This document shows, in pieces, positions 7,110 to 14,798 of a stretch of DNA of 41,546 nucleotides. The DNA is from Glycomyces buryatensis (GTDB taxonomy: Bacteria; Actinomycetota; Actinomycetes; Mycobacteriales; Micromonosporaceae). Each line of letters opens with the position of its first letter. Within the stretch, counting starts at the first letter, position 1. The notes beneath the pieces were generated by a model. That model saw only the letters and a list, made by a program, of their open reading frames with translations, had not been told where the DNA came from and did no database searches. The stretch spans positions 1 through 41,546 of the forward strand of contig NZ_STGY01000039.1 of the NCBI RefSeq assembly GCF_004912275.1, given 5' to 3'. The position numbers and the translations under genes are program-made.

Positions 7110-8582
7110 ATGGAGAAACCGGCGTCCGTGTTCGATCGGCACCAGGAGTGGGCCGGACTCACGGCCTTTCTGCCCGCGACGGGGTCGGCGGCGGGGGGCG
7201 CGACGCTCTGCGTCGTCTTGGGACGTCGCCGCCAGGGCAAGAGCTACTTGCTCCGCGCCCTCGCCGAGGCCGCCGACGGGGTGTATTTCGGCGCGACCGA
7301 GGCCACCGAGGCGGAGTCGATCCGCCAGTTCACGCGCAGCATCTCCCAGCAGACCGGCCACGTGCCCCGGGCCGACGTCCACACCTGGGACGAGGCGGTT
7401 CGTCACATGTTCACCAGTGTGCAAGGCAGCCCCCGCCCGGTGGTGATCGACGAGTTCCCGTTCCTGACCGCCGCTTCGCCCGCGCTGCCTTCGATACTGC
7501 AGCGTGAGCTCGGGCCCGGCGGTTCCGGTGCCGACAGCAGCGCCCGCCTGATCCTCTGCGGCTCGGCGCTTTCGGTCATGGGGAAGCTGCTATCAGGGAC
7601 CGCACCGTTGCGCGGCCGCGCCGGTTTGGAGTTGATCATCAGGCCGTTCGGCTACCGCGACGCCGCCGAGTTCTGGGGCATCGGCGATCCGCGCCTCGCA
7701 ATGCTCGTCCATTCGGTCGTCGGCGGAACCCCCGCGTACCGGTACGAGTTCAACCGCGGCGACGTCCCGACTGACCTGGGAGACTTCGACGCTTGGATCA
7801 CCCGTACCGTGCTCAACCCGCAGGTGCCCCTGTTCCGCGAAGCGCGCTACCTGCTCTCAGAAGAGCCCGACATTCGGGATCCGGCCATTTACCAATCCGT
7901 GCTGGCCGCCATCGCTGCGGGCAACTGCACCAACGGCGGCATCGCGAACTACGTCGGCCGCAAGTCCGCTGAAATCGCGCACCCGCTTCGGGTCCTCGAT
8001 GATTGCGGCCTCATCGAGCGTCAACCGGACACCTTCGGCGCCAAGCGGGTCCAATACCGCATCAGTGAACCGCTGATCACCTTCTACGAAGCGATCATGC
8101 GGACACGATGGACGGCACTGGAGTCCGGCCGGGCCGCCCAGGTCTGGGAATCGGTGCAGCACACCTTCAAGACCCAGATTCTGGGTCCGCACTTCGAGAG
8201 CATCTGCCGCTCCTACGTGCGGGACCACGACTTTGAGATCCTCGGAGAATTCGCGGATCGGGTCGGGAACGCCGTCGTCAACGACCCTCGCTCCCGCACG
8301 CAGATCGAGATCGACGTTGCCGTGACCGCCGCCGAGTCCGCGGATCGACGCCGGGTTTTGGCCCTGGGCGAGGCGAAATGGGGCGAGATCATCGACACCG
8401 GCCACCTCGACAGGCTTCTCCGAGCCCGAGAGCTCCTCAATGAAAGGAAGTTCGACACCGCTGACGCCCACCTCATGCTCTTCAGCGCAGCGGGTTTCGC
8501 CGAAGGAGTCCAGGCGGCGGCGGCATCCAACTCACGCATTCACCTCGTTGGCCTGGAACAGCTCTACCCGGAAGGAAATTGA
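7110..8582 (+). CDS. Archaeal-type P-loop ATPase with DUF234 C-terminal domain
   Basis: The 490-aa product belongs to the AAA/STAND-like 'archaeal ATPase' group. The Walker A motif is the group-specific GRRRQGKS at 38-45, Walker B is VVIDEFPFL at 111-119, and a sensor strand LILCGSAL follows. The middle part has the ELIIRPFGYRDAAEFW block and a winged-helix segment near 270-310 (GRKSAEIAHPLRVLDDCGLIERQ). The C-terminal DUF234 part carries QIEIDVAV (D402) and ALGEAKWG (E421, K423), a D...ExK arrangement typical of restriction-endonuclease-like folds. RBS GGGGAG lies 5 nt before ATG. Members have often been found in mobile or defence contexts, but biochemical role is poorly known. The motifs all look intact. 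Neighbours on the same strand are unknown or HEPN-like proteins. Confidence 0.85.
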   Translation: MEKPASVFDRHQEWAGLTAFLPATGSAAGGATLCVVLGRRRQGKSYLLRALAEAADGVYFGATEATEAESIRQFTRSISQQTGHVPRADVHTWDEAVRHMFTSVQGSPRPVVIDEFPFLTAASPALPSILQRELGPGGSGADSSARLILCGSALSVMGKLLSGTAPLRGRAGLELIIRPFGYRDAAEFWGIGDPRLAMLVHSVVGGTPAYRYEFNRGDVPTDLGDFDAWITRTVLNPQVPLFREARYLLSEEPDIRDPAIYQSVLAAIAAGNCTNGGIANYVGRKSAEIAHPLRVLDDCGLIERQPDTFGAKRVQYRISEPLITFYEAIMRTRWTALESGRAAQVWESVQHTFKTQILGPHFESICRSYVRDHDFEILGEFADRVGNAVVNDPRSRTQIEIDVAVTAAESADRRRVLALGEAKWGEIIDTGHLDRLLRARELLNERKFDTADAHLMLFSAAGFAEGVQAAAASNSRIHLVGLEQLYPEGN

Positions 8583-8804
8583 CTCGGAACCTGCCGTTCC
8601 ATACTCAAATGTGCCCGCAAACTGGCATTCACCACGGAGGAACAGGTATCTCCTGTGGTCAAGACCCCCTTCGATTTCCGGCATGCTTGCATCACCGCTG
8701 GCTCAATGCGTTGATCCCGGTCGCCGACGCCGCCTCAGTACTGGCCGCTTTCGCCAGACTGTGAGAGTCCTGCCGCGACGCGGTGCTGGTTCTACCATGC
8801 ATCC
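8583..8804 (+). promoter_or_regulatory. Intergenic stretch ending in a TACCAT -10 box
   Basis: No gene is supported in the 222 nt between the ATPase and the HEPN-like gene. TACCAT at 8793-8798 fits TAnnnT and is 6 nt before the ATG at 8805, so the next gene is probably transcribed separately as a leaderless mRNA; there is no ribosome binding site before it. Confidence 0.4.
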
Positions 8805-9512
8805 ATGAACAAATCCTCGCCCAACGCCATCGTCAATGACTTCGTCGAAGCGACCCAAAACGCCTTGGGTGATTGGGAGTCGATCGACGCCGCACTCGGC
8901 AAGCAAGACCTGCGGCTGCGCCGACGGGTTGCTTCGGACGCCTTCTTCGCGCTCGCGGTATCCTGGGAGGTTTTCTTCTCCGATTGGTTGATAGCGGCGG
9001 TGAATAAAGACTCCAGCCGAGCAGCACAAAACCTCTCCGACCAATTGGAGCAATACGCGATCAGAGAGCTGGGGGTGCCCAAGTCCCATGTGGCGGCCAC
9101 CCTGATCACTCAGTCACACTTCAACATGGATTCGGCACGCGCAATCCTCGACAGCAAAGATGCCAATATCGTTCTGCGTGAGTATGCGGACTTGAGGAAG
9201 CATGCTGAGCGATGGCTGGCGGGGGATTACCGGCAGACTCTCCTGAATATCAGGAAGTTTGAGTTCAAGTCAGTGCTCGCCATGCGGTTGGTGCGCAACG
9301 CGCTTGCGCACCAGTCACCGGCAGCGCTCAGTCGCGCGAATGACGAACTGCGAAGCAATCGGATGCCCGTAGAGCTGCGAGTAACGATCAAAGGCCAGCT
9401 CACAGCCGACGGATGGCGCCGCTACCTACTGACCACCGGCGGGCCGCGGCCGAAGATCGCGCTCTACCACGACAAGATCGCTGCGGTGGCGGGCTCTCTT
9501 GAGGTCACTTGA
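8805..9512 (+). CDS. Hypothetical helical protein with a HEPN-type RxxxxH motif
   Basis: The 235-aa protein appears mostly alpha-helical. Helices at about 43-66 (SDAFFALAVSWEVFFSDWLI) and 72-90 are followed by a helix with RNALAHQS at 164-171; R164-N-xxx-H169 fits the RxxxxH catalytic motif of HEPN ribonucleases (R, often N after it, then 4 residues and H). The last 50 residues are strands and a basic end. HEPN proteins are common RNases in toxin-antitoxin and abortive-infection systems. The motif position at the start of a late helix and the hydrophobic helices before it agree with the fold, but one short motif is thin evidence. No antitoxin-like partner follows: a mobile element begins 8 nt after the stop. 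Confidence 0.6.
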   Translation: MNKSSPNAIVNDFVEATQNALGDWESIDAALGKQDLRLRRRVASDAFFALAVSWEVFFSDWLIAAVNKDSSRAAQNLSDQLEQYAIRELGVPKSHVAATLITQSHFNMDSARAILDSKDANIVLREYADLRKHAERWLAGDYRQTLLNIRKFEFKSVLAMRLVRNALAHQSPAALSRANDELRSNRMPVELRVTIKGQLTADGWRRYLLTTGGPRPKIALYHDKIAAVAGSLEVT

Positions 9513-9530
9513 CTCCCGACTAAGCTTGTC

Positions 9531-9710
9531 TCAGTTGGCCAGTTTCTTGTAGCAGGTGAGGGGTGCTGCGAGGGCGAGGAATGCGGCGAAGAGATCAGCT
9601 CGGGCGATCCCACCTCCCTGGACGCGCTTCGGCGCGACCGGGATCAGCGGTTCGACGATCTCCCACAGCCCATCGGGCACAAGGCGCTTGGCGAACTCAT
9701 CCACAGCCGA
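9531..9710 (-). pseudogene. Internally deleted IS5-type transposase
   Basis: About 59 codons in one minus-strand frame join the start of a transposase (VDEFAKRLVPDGLWEIVEPL and PVAPKRVQGGG, the usual IS5/DUF4096-like N-terminus) directly to its last residues (RADLFAAFLALAAPLTCYKKLAN). The whole DDE core, normally about 200 residues, is missing while the frame is kept. The stop codon 9531-9533 lies inside the left terminal inverted repeat. It is a clean internal deletion, as in MITE-like derivatives. Confidence 0.75.
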
Positions 9711-9818
9711 GTGATATCACACCTAATGCGCAGCGACTGAGACGCGTTCTGAGCCCCAATCTCCGCGGCAGCGCTGAGCCTTGCCCCGAGAGCATCGTCG
9801 AAATCAGAGCATCCTCCG

Positions 9819-10556
9819 TCAACCGGGGATCTCGTTCGCGTCCAGGCGGACACGAACGACAATGAACGGCGGCAGTCCGGCACGTCGGGGCTGCTCGGCG
9901 ACCACGCTCTCATCGGGGACGGGCTCTGCCATCGCCTCAAGGACGAAGCCGTTACCGATCAAGGCGGTGACATAGGTGCTCAGCATCCGATGCTGGTTCC
10001 CGGCACGACGCACACCCTGCGGGTTGGTCGAACGCCAGAAGCCTTCGGTCGCATAATCACCGACCACCCGACGGGGCGAGCCCGCCTGGTCCGTCCAGTT
10101 CGCACCGGGCGCTTCGAAGCACGGATGCGGGATGGTGAACACGACCTGGCCTCCGACCACCAGCACCCGACGGATTGCCTGGATGGCGGCGCTCAGATCG
10201 GGAACGTTGTTCAGCGACAGGCCCGCTATCACCCAGTCGGTCGATCCTGACGGGACCGTAGCGAGGGTGCAGCCGTCGTCGACGGCGTACTCCGCACCAG
10301 TCTGGTGCGCGGCCTCGGCGGCCAGTGCATGCTCGATCATGCGCTGGGCCGGATCGATACCCAGGGCCTTCGCCCCCCGCTCGGCGGCCGCGCGCGTCAA
10401 CAGGCCCTCACCGCAACCCACGTCGACTACCCGCTCGCCGTCAAGGTCCGCTGGAAGATGTTCGAGGAGTATGTCTCGGGCGAACTCATGCATGGCCGAG
10501 CCGGCATGCAGCCGCTCGGCATACCAGTCAGCGATTTCGTCCCAGGCGTCAACCAT
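9819..10556 (-). CDS. Class I SAM-dependent methyltransferase (UbiE-like), passenger of a mobile unit
   Basis: The 245-aa protein has the Rossmann methyltransferase core: motif I VVDVGCGEG at 43-51, an acidic end of strand 2 (ALGIDPAQRMIEHA), motif for the adenine pocket (YAVDDGCTLA), and the post-core strands VVFTIPHPCFEAPG. It resembles small-molecule methyltransferases of the Methyltransf_11/25 type; no DNA-methylase NPPY/DPPY motif is present, so it is not an adenine or cytosine-N4 DNA methylase. The substrate is unknown. The start ATG follows a TAGGCT -10 box by 7 nt (complement of 10564-10569), so it carries its own leaderless promoter within the inverted-repeat unit. A longer start toward 10657 is possible but without ribosome site. 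Confidence 0.8.
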   Translation of the reverse strand: MVDAWDEIADWYAERLHAGSAMHEFARDILLEHLPADLDGERVVDVGCGEGLLTRAAAERGAKALGIDPAQRMIEHALAAEAAHQTGAEYAVDDGCTLATVPSGSTDWVIAGLSLNNVPDLSAAIQAIRRVLVVGGQVVFTIPHPCFEAPGANWTDQAGSPRRVVGDYATEGFWRSTNPQGVRRAGNQHRMLSTYVTALIGNGFVLEAMAEPVPDESVVAEQPRRAGLPPFIVVRVRLDANEIPG

Positions 10557-10563
10557 CGAGCCG

Positions 10564-10569
10564 AGCCTA
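10564..10569 (-). promoter_or_regulatory. Putative -10 box (TAGGCT) of the methyltransferase gene
   Basis: On the minus strand TAGGCT is followed by 7 nt and the ATG at 10556, giving a leaderless start. The box is inside the inverted-repeat unit, so the passenger gene travels with its promoter. Confidence 0.45.
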
Positions 10570-10704
10570 CTGGTTCAGGATCAGCGACGCAGTACTGACG
10601 CATGTCCGCTGCAATGGCCAGCACTAACTGCGCCGTGGGACTCACCAACTGAGACAAGCTCTAACTGGGAGAGGCTGTTCACCGCTGGACGCGTGCTCCG
10701 CCTT

Positions 10705-10744
10705 CCGGCCAAGGTCAGGCAGTTTCCGGCCAAATACCGGCCAA
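10705..10744. repeat. Three direct repeats CCGGCCAA on one helical face
   Basis: CCGGCCAA occurs at 10705-10712, 10726-10733 and 10737-10744; starts are 21 and 11 bp apart, that is two and one helical turns. Two copies extend to TTCCGGCCAA. This is the spacing of binding sites for a cooperative DNA-binding protein. No intact gene lies close enough to name the target. Confidence 0.55.
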
Positions 10745-10779
10745 AGTTTTGGATCGAAAGTGACTGCGGCTCAAAATTC

Positions 10780-10797
10780 TTCACCCATCGGGGTGAA
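10780..10797 (-). terminator. Hairpin followed by T-rich run
   Basis: TTCACCC (10780-10786) and GGGTGAA (10791-10797) form a perfect 7-bp stem with a 4-nt loop. Read on the minus strand it is followed by GAATTTT, so it could end the short minus-strand gene at 10821-11057. An operator is the alternative. Confidence 0.45.
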
Positions 10798-10820
10798 ACC
10801 TCTGGTCAGTGTCCCATATT

Positions 10821-11057
10821 TTAGGACGTCTGAGAGTCTGGGTGTTCTACCAGCAGAAACATCAGGCATCGGCCATTCGGGTTTTCCTTCGTGGATCGGA
10901 AATAGTCGCAAAGCTTCAGACTTGACCCGCTGGATAGCGGCAGGCGCCGAGCGATCGCCTCGGCGATCGTGCTCGATTCCGGCAGGTCGATCGTCTGGGC
11001 GTGCGGGTAGAAGTCGTCTCCCGCGGCGACGCTCGATCGGTCCACGTTGACGTTCAT
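10821..11057 (-). CDS. Small hypothetical protein, probably truncated
   Basis: A strong ribosome site (GAGGAGGG, about 6 nt before ATG) opens a 78-aa frame. The first 40 residues (MNVNVDRSSVAAGDDFYPHA, then QTIDLPESSTIAEAIARR) have natural composition and look like an ubiquitin-like or beta-grasp opening: a short basic strand, a turn and a helix. The remainder, from about residue 42, looks less natural (CDYFRSTKENPNGRC), so a frameshift or junction may have replaced the original end. No family is claimed. A hairpin with a T-rich tail follows its stop. It sits in DNA of lower GC than average. Confidence 0.45.
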   Translation of the reverse strand: MNVNVDRSSVAAGDDFYPHAQTIDLPESSTIAEAIARRLPLSSGSSLKLCDYFRSTKENPNGRCLMFLLVEHPDSQTS

Positions 11058-11397
11058 CGTCGGCCCTCCTCGGCACCCTCCGATTCTGCCCGCCCGACCA
11101 CCCCGGCAGCTAGCTGTTCCAGGAGCGAAGCAGCTTGGAACGGAATCGCGGCCTGTTCAACCGTCTACAGGAAGCTCGACCAGGTTGGCGGGGTCGCGCA
11201 TGTCTATGACCTTCATGTCCGGGATGAATCCGGAGGGGAGGCGGTTCTGGCGGTAGTCGGCGCGGTGAAGAGTGAGGAGCGCATGGCAAACCTCACGCAG
11301 CGGGGGCTGTCCGACACATGGTGCCGCCGCAGGTCAGATGTTCTGGGGGCCTTTCGGCGGCACATGTTCTGTCGTACCCAGGTGACAATATTGGGAC
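11058..11397. other. Gene debris between a small gene and ligA
   Basis: A minus-strand frame ending at 11157-11159 gives ALLTLHRADYRQNRLPSGF followed by IPDMKVIDMRDPANLVELPVDG and a stop. Its composition and mixed codon use are those of a real protein end of about 45 residues, but there is no start or ribosome site and I cannot name the family. The remaining bases up to the ligA start hold nothing I can support beyond an AT-rich patch (GACAATATT) at 11383-11391 that may contain the ligA promoter. Confidence 0.35.
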
Positions 11398-13500
11398 ATG
11401 ATTGAATCTTCTACTGTGGCGGCCGTGAGCTTGCCGGACCTTGGCGCGTACCGGCGGGCAGTCGAGCAGGCGCGTGCCGCCGCTGACGCCTACTACGGCT
11501 CGGGCGAGTCCGGTATGGACGATGAAACGTATGATCGGCTGCTGCGCGGCATCACCGCTTGGGAAGCCGCGCATCCCGGCGATATTGCAGCGGACTCGCC
11601 GACGCGTGCGGTCGCGGCAGGGGTGACGACCGGTGACGTCGAACATTCGGTGCGGATGTTGTCGCTCGGCAACGTCTTCTCCGACGAGGACCTGAGCGAC
11701 TGGGCGGCGTCCCTGGAGCGCCGCCTCGGCGGACGAGTGGTGACCGCATGGGCGGTGGAGCCCAAACTTGACGGTGTCGCGCTCGCGGCCCGGTACGTCG
11801 AGGGCAAGCTCGTCCAGCTCGTGACGCGCGGCGACGGTTCCTCCGGCGAGGACGTGTCGCACACGATCGGGCACATCACCGGTCTACCGGCGGCCCTCGC
11901 CGAGCCGGTCACGGTCGAGGTCCGCGGGGAAGTGCTGATGACCGAGGCCCAGTTCGCTGCCGCGAACGAGGCGCGAGGTGCGCTCGGCGGCCAAGCGTTC
12001 GCGAACCGCCGCAACGCCTCGTCCGGGTCGCTGCGTGCCAAAGACCGCGACTACCAGGTCGAGCAGACGTTCCTCGCCTACGACGCGGTGACCAGCCCCG
12101 ATCACACCAGCGACCCGACCCTGGCGGACCTGACCCACACGGAGCTCATCGCCCGCCTGGCCGCGCTCGGCATCGGCACTGCTGCGGGAACACCGGTCGC
12201 CACGCTCGCCTGCACGAGCCTCGATGCGGTCCTTGCGCGGGTCCACGAAATCGGTGCCCTCCGTGCGAATCTCGACTTCGAGCTTGACGGTGCCGTCATC
12301 AAAGCCGACTCCAGAGCCGACCAGAACGAAGCCGGTACGGGCTCACGCATCCCGCATTGGGCGACCGCGTTCAAGTTCCCGGCCGCGCAGAAGATCACGA
12401 CATTGCGGGCAGTGGAGTGGAACGTCGGCCGGACCGGTGTCATCGCCCCGCGCGCCGTCCTCGAACCCGTCGAAGTCGGCGGCACCACCATCACGTACGC
12501 GAGTTTGCACAACGTCGCCGACATCGGACGGAAGGACCTGATGCTGGGCGACAAGGTGTTCGTCCTCCGCGCCGGTGAAGTCATTCCGCGCGTTGAAGGC
12601 GCCGTCGCAAGCCAGCGCACCGGCGACGAGCGCCCCATCGAGTTCCCGACAGCCTGCCCGCGTTGCGGCGCAGACATCGACCGGTCCCAGGAGCGGTGGC
12701 GGTGCGTTCGTGGCCGTGCCTGTGGCCAGGTCGAGGCGATCCGGTACGCGGTCGCCCGTGACGCGCTCGACATCGACGGCCTCGGCGAGAGAATCGTCGT
12801 CCAGTTGGTCGAACTCGACCTCATCGAGGACTACGCCGATCTGTTCACGCTCTTCCGCGAGCAGCTGCTCACATTGGACCGCATGGGGGAGAAGAGCGCC
12901 GACAACCTCCTGGCCGCCATTGCCGCCGCCAGGACCAAGCCTTTGAACCGGATCTTCTGCGCCCTCGGCATTCTGGGCACCGGCCGGTCCATGTCGCTGC
13001 GCATCGCCACCCACTTCGGTTCGATGCAGGCGATCCAGGACGCCGACGCCGCAGCGCTGGAGCAGGTCGACGGCATCGGCGGAGAGAAAGCCCCCGTGAT
13101 CGTGGCAGAGCTCGAAGAGCTGGCGCCGGTGATCGACAAGCTCAAGGCCGCCGGAGTGAACCTGGACCAGCCCGGGTTCGTCCCTCCCGCTCCGGCCGAT
13201 GCCGACCAGGACCAGAAGTCGGCTGCGGCGGGGGACCAGGGTGAAGACCTTCCTCTGGCCGGGATGACAGTCGTCGTAACCGGAGGGATGACCGGACCGT
13301 TGGAGTCCTACTCCCGGACCGAGATGACCGAACTGATCGCCAGCGCGGGAGGCCGCGCGTCTTCGAGCGTTTCCAAGAACACGGGCCTGGTCGTCGCGGG
13401 CGCGAAAGCCGGTAGTAAACGTGCCAAAGCTGAAAGTCTGGGCATCGAGATCGCCACGCCTGAAGCGTTCGCGGAACGGATCGCCAACTTCCTTACCTGA
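11398..13500 (+). CDS. ligA: NAD-dependent DNA ligase
   Basis: This 700-aa protein seals nicks using NAD+. It has the full LigA architecture: an N-terminal Ia-like segment with DDETYDRLL, the adenylation domain with catalytic lysine K123 in [15 protein letters not shown] and [13 protein letters not shown] motifs, an OB fold ([17 protein letters not shown]), a zinc finger with CPRC and later WRC and RAC cysteines, helix-hairpin-helix repeats ([28 protein letters not shown]) and a C-terminal BRCT domain from about 617. Length is normal. It is more divergent in wording than typical actinobacterial core LigA and lies in an accessory region, so it may be a second ligase. The start ATG has only a weak GGGA site; GTG at codon 10 is an alternative. 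The gene ends against an IS21 remnant. Confidence 0.93.
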   Translation: MIESSTVAAVSLPDLGAYRRAVEQARAAADAYYGSGESGMDDETYDRLLRGITAWEAAHPGDIAADSPTRAVAAGVTTGDVEHSVRMLSLGNVFSDEDLSDWAASLERRLGGRVVTAWAVEPKLDGVALAARYVEGKLVQLVTRGDGSSGEDVSHTIGHITGLPAALAEPVTVEVRGEVLMTEAQFAAANEARGALGGQAFANRRNASSGSLRAKDRDYQVEQTFLAYDAVTSPDHTSDPTLADLTHTELIARLAALGIGTAAGTPVATLACTSLDAVLARVHEIGALRANLDFELDGAVIKADSRADQNEAGTGSRIPHWATAFKFPAAQKITTLRAVEWNVGRTGVIAPRAVLEPVEVGGTTITYASLHNVADIGRKDLMLGDKVFVLRAGEVIPRVEGAVASQRTGDERPIEFPTACPRCGADIDRSQERWRCVRGRACGQVEAIRYAVARDALDIDGLGERIVVQLVELDLIEDYADLFTLFREQLLTLDRMGEKSADNLLAAIAAARTKPLNRIFCALGILGTGRSMSLRIATHFGSMQAIQDADAAALEQVDGIGGEKAPVIVAELEELAPVIDKLKAAGVNLDQPGFVPPAPADADQDQKSAAAGDQGEDLPLAGMTVVVTGGMTGPLESYSRTEMTELIASAGGRASSSVSKNTGLVVAGAKAGSKRAKAESLGIEIATPEAFAERIANFLT

Positions 13501-13902
13501 CCGTCCCCTCCGAGCGATTGAGGCCGGTGCCGGGCTGGTAGGTCTGGCGGATGAACGCCTCGGGCAGCTCGCCCCTGGCCTCGAACGCGATCTGGGGCCG
13601 ACGCTCGGCGATGTAGTCGGCCACGACCGGATACGACACGTCGGTCATGCTCCACTCCTCGATCGGGCGGTCGAACATGCGCTTCGCGGCTTGCCGCTGC
13701 TTCCTCGGCGCGTCGAGATCGGCGATCAGGATGGCATCGATCGCGCCCTTGAACGAGTCCAGACTGGACTTCCTGGGCGGCATCGGCTTGCGCGCCTCGG
13801 GAAACGCAGACGCCAGGGCCTCTCGCACCGTGGTCCCGACCGACCTTGAACTTGCGCGCGAGCGCCCGAATCGACCACCCATCAAGACGCGCATAGCCTT
13901 CG
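13493..13902 (-). pseudogene. Frameshifted fragment of an IS21-family IstA transposase
   Basis: On the minus strand the first frame gives a helix-turn-helix (RLDGWSIRALARKFKVGR) and, after a one-base shift near 13835, the next frame continues with TVREALASAFPEARKPMPPR, LDSFKGAIDAILIADLDAPR, KRMFDRPIEEW and SYPVVADYIAERRPQI. This is the IS21 IstA N-terminal region; the RKQRQAAKRMF block and YPVVADYI strand are diagnostic. The fragment ends after EAFIRQTYQPG, before the DDE domain, and its stop overlaps the ligA 3' end by 8 nt. IstB is absent. The truncation on one side of ligA and on the other of a hydrolase suggests that recombination at this remnant joined accessory and chromosomal DNA. Confidence 0.8.
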
Positions 13903-13905
13903 GTC

Positions 13906-14745
13906 GTGGAGCCGACGGATCTGACGGTGGGCGGGCGCGTCCGGGTCGAAGAACGCCAGGTTCCCGGCCCGGAGGGGGCACCGGAGATCACGTTGCTCAT
14001 CCTCAGCCCGGCCAGCCCTCGCGGCCCGGTCGGCGGCATCTTCAACATCCACGGCGGCGGCATGATCCTCGGCGACCGCCGGTCCGGCGTCGAACTGAAC
14101 CTGCCGTACGTCGCCGACGGGGACGCCGTCGTGGTCTCGGTGGAGTATCGCCTCGCCCCCGAGCACCCCGACCCCGCGCCGGTCGAGGACTGCTACGCCG
14201 GACTGGCGTGGACGGCGAAGCACGCGTCCGAACTCGGCATCGACCCCGACCGGCTCATCATCGTCGGCGGCAGCGCCGGCGGCGGCCTCGCCGCCGGGAC
14301 CGCGCTCCTCGCCCGCGACCGGGCGTTCCCGGACCTCAGCCACCAGATCCTCATCTGCCCGATGCTCGACGACCGCTTCGCGACCCACAGCAGCCGCATG
14401 CTCGACGGCGAAGGCGTGTGGGACCGCAACGCCAACCTCTTCGGCTGGACCGCACTGCTCGGCGAGCGGCGCGGCGGCCCCGACGTGTCGCCCTACGCCG
14501 CCCCCGCACGCGCCCAGGACCTCACCGGCCTGCCACGCACCTACATCGACACCGGTTCGGTGGAGGTCTTCCGCGACGAGATCCTCGACTACGCGACCCG
14601 GCTCTCCCAAGCCGGAGTGAACGTCGACCTGCACATGTGGGGCGGGGCCTTCCACGCCTCGGACATGATAGCGGGGCATGCGGCCGTCTCACGGGCTTCG
14701 AACGCCACCCGGGACGAGTTCATCCGGCGGGCCCTCGAAGCCTGA
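13906..14745 (+). CDS. HSL-family alpha/beta hydrolase (esterase/lipase), probably N-terminally shortened
   Basis: The 279-aa protein is a hormone-sensitive-lipase-type esterase. The oxyanion motif HGGGM is near residue 48, VEYRLAPEHPDPAPVEDCYA is the family block, the nucleophile Ser lies in GGSAGGG near residue 125, and the acid and His are in DTGSVEVFRDEILDYA and GGAFHASD. All catalytic residues are present. The family usually has 30-40 further N-terminal residues forming part of the cap. Here the first codon (GTG 13906) lies 3 nt from the IS21 remnant and has no ribosome site. I infer that insertion cut the 5' end and that the gene may now be poorly expressed or inactive. Confidence 0.8.
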   Translation: MEPTDLTVGGRVRVEERQVPGPEGAPEITLLILSPASPRGPVGGIFNIHGGGMILGDRRSGVELNLPYVADGDAVVVSVEYRLAPEHPDPAPVEDCYAGLAWTAKHASELGIDPDRLIIVGGSAGGGLAAGTALLARDRAFPDLSHQILICPMLDDRFATHSSRMLDGEGVWDRNANLFGWTALLGERRGGPDVSPYAAPARAQDLTGLPRTYIDTGSVEVFRDEILDYATRLSQAGVNVDLHMWGGAFHASDMIAGHAAVSRASNATRDEFIRRALEA

Positions 14746-14798
14746 GGCGGAGCTAGCCTTCACACACAGGAGCAGTGAGGGCGGCGTTGGAGGTTCGA

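Larger units (their letters stand above)
9520..10663. mobile_element. IR-bounded mobile cassette carrying a methyltransferase
   Basis: AGCTTGTCTCAGTTGG at 9523-9538 and its exact complement CCAACTGAGACAAGCT at 10645-10660 bound a 1138-bp unit. CTA directly flanks it on both sides (9520-9522 and 10661-10663), as expected for a 3-bp target duplication of IS5-group elements that prefer TA-containing targets. The left repeat overlaps the stop codon of a transposase remnant, usual for such ISs. Inside are the remnant and a complete methyltransferase gene. A partial repeat copy (ACTGAGAC at 9736-9743) lies where the original second IS end may have been. The element cannot move by itself. Confidence 0.75.

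Noticed and set aside
8579..8764. 61-codon plus-strand frame after the ATPase
   Set aside because: No ribosome site, Pro/His-rich composition and no homology-like pattern.
9819..10556. DNA methylase of a restriction-modification pair with the DUF262 gene
   Set aside because: It lacks NPPY/DPPY or PC motifs, belongs to the small-molecule methyltransferase type, and is a passenger of a mobile unit.
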